Assembly (NCBI GenBank): GCA_017478685.1
Contig: JAFVDC010000139.1
Coordinates: 1 to 9,990 of the forward strand
Source: Bacteroidales bacterium
GTDB lineage: Bacteria; Bacteroidota; Bacteroidia; Bacteroidales; UBA932
Direction: 5' to 3'
Length of the DNA stretch: 9,990 nt
Shown here one piece after another: positions 7,221 through 9,990 of the stretch. The notes under the pieces are model-generated. The model worked only from the letters and a program-made list of their open reading frames with translations, was not told where the DNA came from and did not search any database. Position 1 is the first letter of the stretch, and each line of letters opens with the position of its first letter. Position numbers and translations under genes: made by a program.

Positions 7221-9680
7221 TTATTTGTCTGTGTGGATGCGGTAGATCTGCATCTGACCGGTCTGGGCGGGGCTGGACCAGAAGTCGTAGGCCTTGGTGT
7301 AGCCAACCTCGTACTTGCCGGTTTCCTCTCCAACCGGCACAGGTACCGGAATCACGTATTCGTAGTGCCAGGGACCGTAGTTGCCCTCCGCGTCTTCGGC
7401 CCATCCGGAGATGGTCCATGGCCAGTGGTTCACAATGTCTCCTTCTTCATCCACCCACTTGTAGTTGGCTGTTGCGCCGTACCACCAGGGACGGGTGCGG
7501 AAGAAGCGCTGGTCCTGCATGGCCGAACCGGGGACATTGGGATTCATGTCCAGGGTCATGAGGTAGTACAGGCCGCCCTCGTTCTGGAAGTTCTCCTTAG
7601 GAGGCCACATGCCAAGGTACCAGTGCACGGCATTGTCCGTGGGGGTGAGGCGGAGCACCATGATGCAGTCTCCGTCGTAATCGGCATGAGGATATAGCTT
7701 GGGATTGAGTTCCGCAAGGTCTTCTCCGCGGAAGAATTCATAGGTATAGGAGAAGTCTGCGGTACTCTTGCCGATAGGAGGAGCGGGGACATAGACCTTC
7801 CACTCGTACATCTGTGTGGTATAGGTTCCGGCATAGCCGAACACCAGGATGGTGTATTCCGTGTCCGGAGTCACGTGCTGGTGGAGGGTGCGGGTGCCAT
7901 GATACGTATTATAGAGGATTTCGTCCTCGTAGTACTCCTCGATCTCGTGCATGATTTCGGCCTCCTTGAGGGAGCCGTCCGCGTTGCGGTAATGCACAAG
8001 CTCGGAGGTCTCAATCACAAACGGCATCCAGTATTCGTCTGCGATTTCCGGGGTTACGGTGTAGTCCAGGCCAAGCCAGGTGTTGCTCTCTATGTTAATC
8101 TGGAAGTGGTTGTGGGACTCTCCGGGCTCTGCGGTGGTTACGTCAATTGCGTCCACAACGGTAGAGCGTATGCCGAAGTTGTCTACGCCGAATACGTAGA
8201 TCCTGTATTCGTGGCGTGGCTGGAAGGTCCAGCCTTCGTCGCGGCGGCCCCAGACTTCACGGACGCCCGCGCCCATGCCGGGAAGATTCTCCCAGCTGAG
8301 GTTGGGGACGTCGTAGTAGCCCTGCTCAATGCGCTGGGACTCCATGTTTATGATACGCTGGGCCGCTTGTTCGTCCGTGTAACCTGCCATGCGGGATTTC
8401 TCCACAAACGCAACATAGTAGCGGGTGTCAAGGTTGGTAGGGGTTACCTTAACCTTTATGTCCATGTCTTCAACTTCCATCACATCTATCTGGAAGCGGC
8501 AGTTGTCCACAATGTCGTAGTCCTTGGTGCGGAAGGTGAATACCTCCTTGGGCTCAGTTGTGGCCTCCATGTCAAGGTTCATGCCCCATGCAACCACAGT
8601 GTAGTTGGTGCCGGGCATGAGGTCCGTGGCCTGCATCACTTCCTCTCCGTGGCAGAGAATCTGCTCTGCGGTGTAACGGTTGAGGAGGGTCTTGGCATTT
8701 GCGATGCTGTTTTTGAGGACATCGGCAAAGGTTGTGCTCTGGAGCTGGATTTCAGAGACCCAGTCCATGTACCAGTACTCCGTGTTGTTGGAGGGCTTCA
8801 CGGTAAGGAGGGCGTAGTTTTCCGTGACATCAGTTGCGACTCCGGTGAAACTGAGCTCTGAATCAGATGAGAAGCCCGTGTGGAAGGTATAGATGCAGAT
8901 AGGGGTCTTGCGCTCTGCGGAGTCGTCGTCCTTCATGCCGTATACCACAAACACATAGTCTGAATCTACGGACAGGGTGGAGTAGGGCATGGTTACGCTC
9001 TCTTCCTTGCTGTACATGCTCTGGAGCATGGTGAAAAGCTGGCCAAGAGGGTGGCCGTGCTGCTTTGACAGGGCATTGAGATAAGCGACGTCGGACTGGT
9101 AAAGGGCCTCCCCGTATGCAAAGTCCCCAATCTTGTTAGGGTCATCTTTTACATATTTTTCAAAGACGTCCTTGTCCAGCACCTCAAAGAAATAACCGCC
9201 GTTGTACCCGGTTTTGCGGGTAATGGTGACAGTTATGCCGAAGGGTCCAACGGTGCCGGGGGTAATCTCGAATTCAGGATAAACCCACTTGCCCTGCGTA
9301 AGGTCTACGGTGACTGCCTGGGCTCCGGAATAACTCAGCTCCACTTTGGCCGAACGGGCATCTGAGAGGTTGTCCGTTACGGTAACGGGAATACCGGCTT
9401 CCGTTGCCGCACCCACAGAAATCCATTCGGGAGCCTCCAGAAGGCGGGCTTCCACGGCCTTCCCTTCAACGGGATTCTCCACGGTTACGGGCAGCACATA
9501 GGTGCCGGCCTGGGCCATGACGCTGAAGGCATCGGCCTTGATGACTGGGGTTTCAGCTGTAGGTTTGGGATCCGGTTTTGTGTTATCCTTCTCTTCTTCC
9601 TTGGGTTCCGGTTTGGAACATGCGCACATCATTGCTGCAATGGCAAAAAGTGCTGCTACTCTAACTTGTTTAATGGTCAT
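7221..9680 (-). CDS. BACON-domain lipoprotein with repeated FN3-like modules bearing helical insertions
   Basis: An 819-residue lipoprotein. The best lipobox is MCAC with the lipidated Cys at 21; Cys19 fails because Met precedes it. The following SKPEPKEEEKDN is strongly charged, as in Bacteroidota lipoprotein export signals, so surface display is plausible. A Pro/Lys linker leads into a BACON domain (about 44-130, including EWISV and a closing VDLTQG). Four or five modules follow, starting near residues 137, 274, 395, 525 and 641. Each has a strand pair ending in VTP or VKP, then YY/YW, then a charged helical insertion, then a motif like LxPxTEYTVxVFG. The last module is diverged and Trp-rich (residues 726-776). 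No catalytic motif is seen. Ligand binding (glycan or protein) is inferred from BACON. It is first in its operon, with promoter-like boxes upstream and 18 nt to the next gene. The ATG at 9680 directly begins the signal peptide. Confidence 0.8.
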   Translation of the reverse strand: MTIKQVRVAALFAIAAMMCACSKPEPKEEEKDNTKPDPKPTAETPVIKADAFSVMAQAGTYVLPVTVENPVEGKAVEARLLEAPEWISVGAATEAGIPVTVTDNLSDARSAKVELSYSGAQAVTVDLTQGKWVYPEFEITPGTVGPFGITVTITRKTGYNGGYFFEVLDKDVFEKYVKDDPNKIGDFAYGEALYQSDVAYLNALSKQHGHPLGQLFTMLQSMYSKEESVTMPYSTLSVDSDYVFVVYGMKDDDSAERKTPICIYTFHTGFSSDSELSFTGVATDVTENYALLTVKPSNNTEYWYMDWVSEIQLQSTTFADVLKNSIANAKTLLNRYTAEQILCHGEEVMQATDLMPGTNYTVVAWGMNLDMEATTEPKEVFTFRTKDYDIVDNCRFQIDVMEVEDMDIKVKVTPTNLDTRYYVAFVEKSRMAGYTDEQAAQRIINMESQRIEQGYYDVPNLSWENLPGMGAGVREVWGRRDEGWTFQPRHEYRIYVFGVDNFGIRSTVVDAIDVTTAEPGESHNHFQINIESNTWLGLDYTVTPEIADEYWMPFVIETSELVHYRNADGSLKEAEIMHEIEEYYEDEILYNTYHGTRTLHQHVTPDTEYTILVFGYAGTYTTQMYEWKVYVPAPPIGKSTADFSYTYEFFRGEDLAELNPKLYPHADYDGDCIMVLRLTPTDNAVHWYLGMWPPKENFQNEGGLYYLMTLDMNPNVPGSAMQDQRFFRTRPWWYGATANYKWVDEEGDIVNHWPWTISGWAEDAEGNYGPWHYEYVIPVPVPVGEETGKYEVGYTKAYDFWSSPAQTGQMQIYRIHTDK

Positions 9681-9702
9681 AGTTTAGTTACAAATGTATT
9701 CG

Positions 9703-9732
9703 CAAAGTTAACTTTTTCTCTGCATATTCAAA
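9703..9732 (-). promoter_or_regulatory. Predicted Bacteroidota-type promoter for the lipoprotein operon
   Basis: On the - strand a -33 box TTTG (9729-9732) and a -7 box TAACTTTG (9703-9710) match the Bacteroidota consensus TTTG / TAnnTTTG, separated by 18 nt (consensus about 19). Transcription would start near 9697, giving a leader of roughly 16 nt before the ATG at 9680. A second -7-like box, TACATTTG (9691-9698), lies closer and would give an almost leaderless transcript, so it is the weaker choice. Confidence 0.6.
9704..9715. promoter_or_regulatory. 12-bp perfect palindrome overlapping the leftward -7 box
   Basis: AAAGTTAACTTT is its own reverse complement. It covers seven of the eight bases of the predicted leftward -7 box, so a dimeric repressor bound here would block the lipoprotein operon. 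Since the -7 consensus supplies half of it in AT-rich DNA, chance is a real alternative. Confidence 0.35.
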
Positions 9733-9750
9733 AAAAAGAGGCTATATTTG
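9719..9750 (+). promoter_or_regulatory. Predicted Bacteroidota-type promoter for the rightward lipoprotein gene
   Basis: TATATTTG (9743-9750) is a perfect TAnnTTTG -7 box. About 20 nt upstream TCTG (9719-9722) matches the TTTG -33 box at three of four bases. The start point would fall near 9756-9757, about 18 nt before the ATG at 9775. Its upstream half overlaps the leftward promoter. Confidence 0.6.
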
Positions 9751-9774
9751 CTCACAGAAAAACCACATTTCAGC

Positions 9775-9990
9775 ATGAAAAACCACATACTTCGTTCGCT
9801 CACATTTCTCCCCATTATTGGCATTGTAGCAGGGTGTAATACGCAAGAGCCTGTAATAGAGACAGTTGAGGCTCCGGTGGAGAAGTCCGCGGACGCATAC
9901 TATATTCCGGGGAGGGTGTCGGTGCAGTTCAATGAAGAAACCACCTTGAGGATTGAGGAGGCACTTGCCCAGGGACAGCCCACCAAAGCA
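9775..9990 (+). CDS. Lipoprotein with S8-peptidase-like prodomain start (3' partial)
   Basis: Seventy-two codons are visible and the frame is still open at the window end. The ATG at 9775 starts a lipoprotein signal (KNHILR, hydrophobic core, lipobox VAGC with Cys at residue 21), followed by an acidic linker (NTQEPVIETVEAPVEK). Then comes YIPGRVSVQFNEETTLRIEE, which resembles the opening of the inhibitory prodomain of S8 family (subtilisin/fervidolysin-like) serine peptidases in Bacteroidota, typically of the form pGxVxVkF followed by an acidic helix. The catalytic Asp, His and Ser would lie beyond the window, so the peptidase call is tentative. It is transcribed divergently from the lipoprotein operon across 94 nt carrying its own promoter boxes. 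Other lipoproteins with a similar beta-strand start cannot be excluded. Confidence 0.6.
   Translation, partial: MKNHILRSLTFLPIIGIVAGCNTQEPVIETVEAPVEKSADAYYIPGRVSVQFNEETTLRIEEALAQGQPTKA

Noticed and set aside
7875..8861. A 328-codon open frame on the + strand opposite the 819-residue lipoprotein gene
   Set aside because: It mirrors the codon bias of the real - strand gene, has a Val/His/Gly-heavy composition with no signal or domain, and the opposite strand carries a clear lipoprotein with BACON domain.
9691..9698. TACATTTG on the - strand as the main -7 box of the lipoprotein operon
   Set aside because: It would place the start of transcription only a few bases before the ATG; TAACTTTG at 9703-9710 has a well-spaced TTTG -33 box and a more normal leader.

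Overview
The window looks like a chromosomal piece of a Bacteroidota genome, most likely order Bacteroidales. Evidence is the lipoprotein repertoire (PL29-lyase-N-terminal/DUF4988-type stalk, BACON domains, EF-hand plus leucine-rich-repeat modules), the PorV/PorQ-like outer-membrane protein, the near absence of Shine-Dalgarno sites, and promoter boxes of the Bacteroidota type (TAnnTTTG) in the one real intergenic region. Genus cannot be read from the sequence. There is no sign of an insertion sequence, phage, tRNA, rRNA or CRISPR array, and coding density is close to complete.

Left part, + strand (1-2735): a tight three-gene run. It begins inside a Na+/phosphate cotransporter-family gene with a C-terminal PhoU-like domain (5' end lies outside the window), followed after 12 nt by a secreted LolA-fold periplasmic protein, which overlaps by 4 nt (GTGA) a manganese efflux pump, mntP. 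The theme is ion homeostasis plus an envelope protein of unknown cargo.

Middle and right part, - strand (9680 down to 2732): a second tight run, read right to left. First is an 819-residue lipoprotein with a BACON domain and about five repeated beta-sandwich-like modules carrying helical insertions. After 17 nt comes a 1190-residue lipoprotein with a coiled-coil stalk, collagen-like Gly-X-Y tracts, BACON-type domains and two EF-hand-plus-LRR modules. This overlaps by 14 nt a PorV/PorQ-like outer-membrane beta-barrel gene. The order suggests a cell-surface adhesin or ligand-binding assembly made together with an outer-membrane partner, but that is inference. The two runs converge and share the palindromic tetranucleotide CTAG as their stop codons, leaving no intergenic terminator.

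Right edge: a 94-nt divergent promoter region (9681-9774) holds back-to-back, partly overlapping Bacteroidota-type promoters and a perfect 12-bp palindrome. To its right starts a + strand lipoprotein gene (9775 to the window end) whose visible part resembles the N-terminal prodomain of S8-type (subtilisin-like) peptidases. The points most worth a second look are the two-lipoprotein plus beta-barrel operon, the helical-insert modules in the 819-residue protein, and the overlapping divergent promoters.
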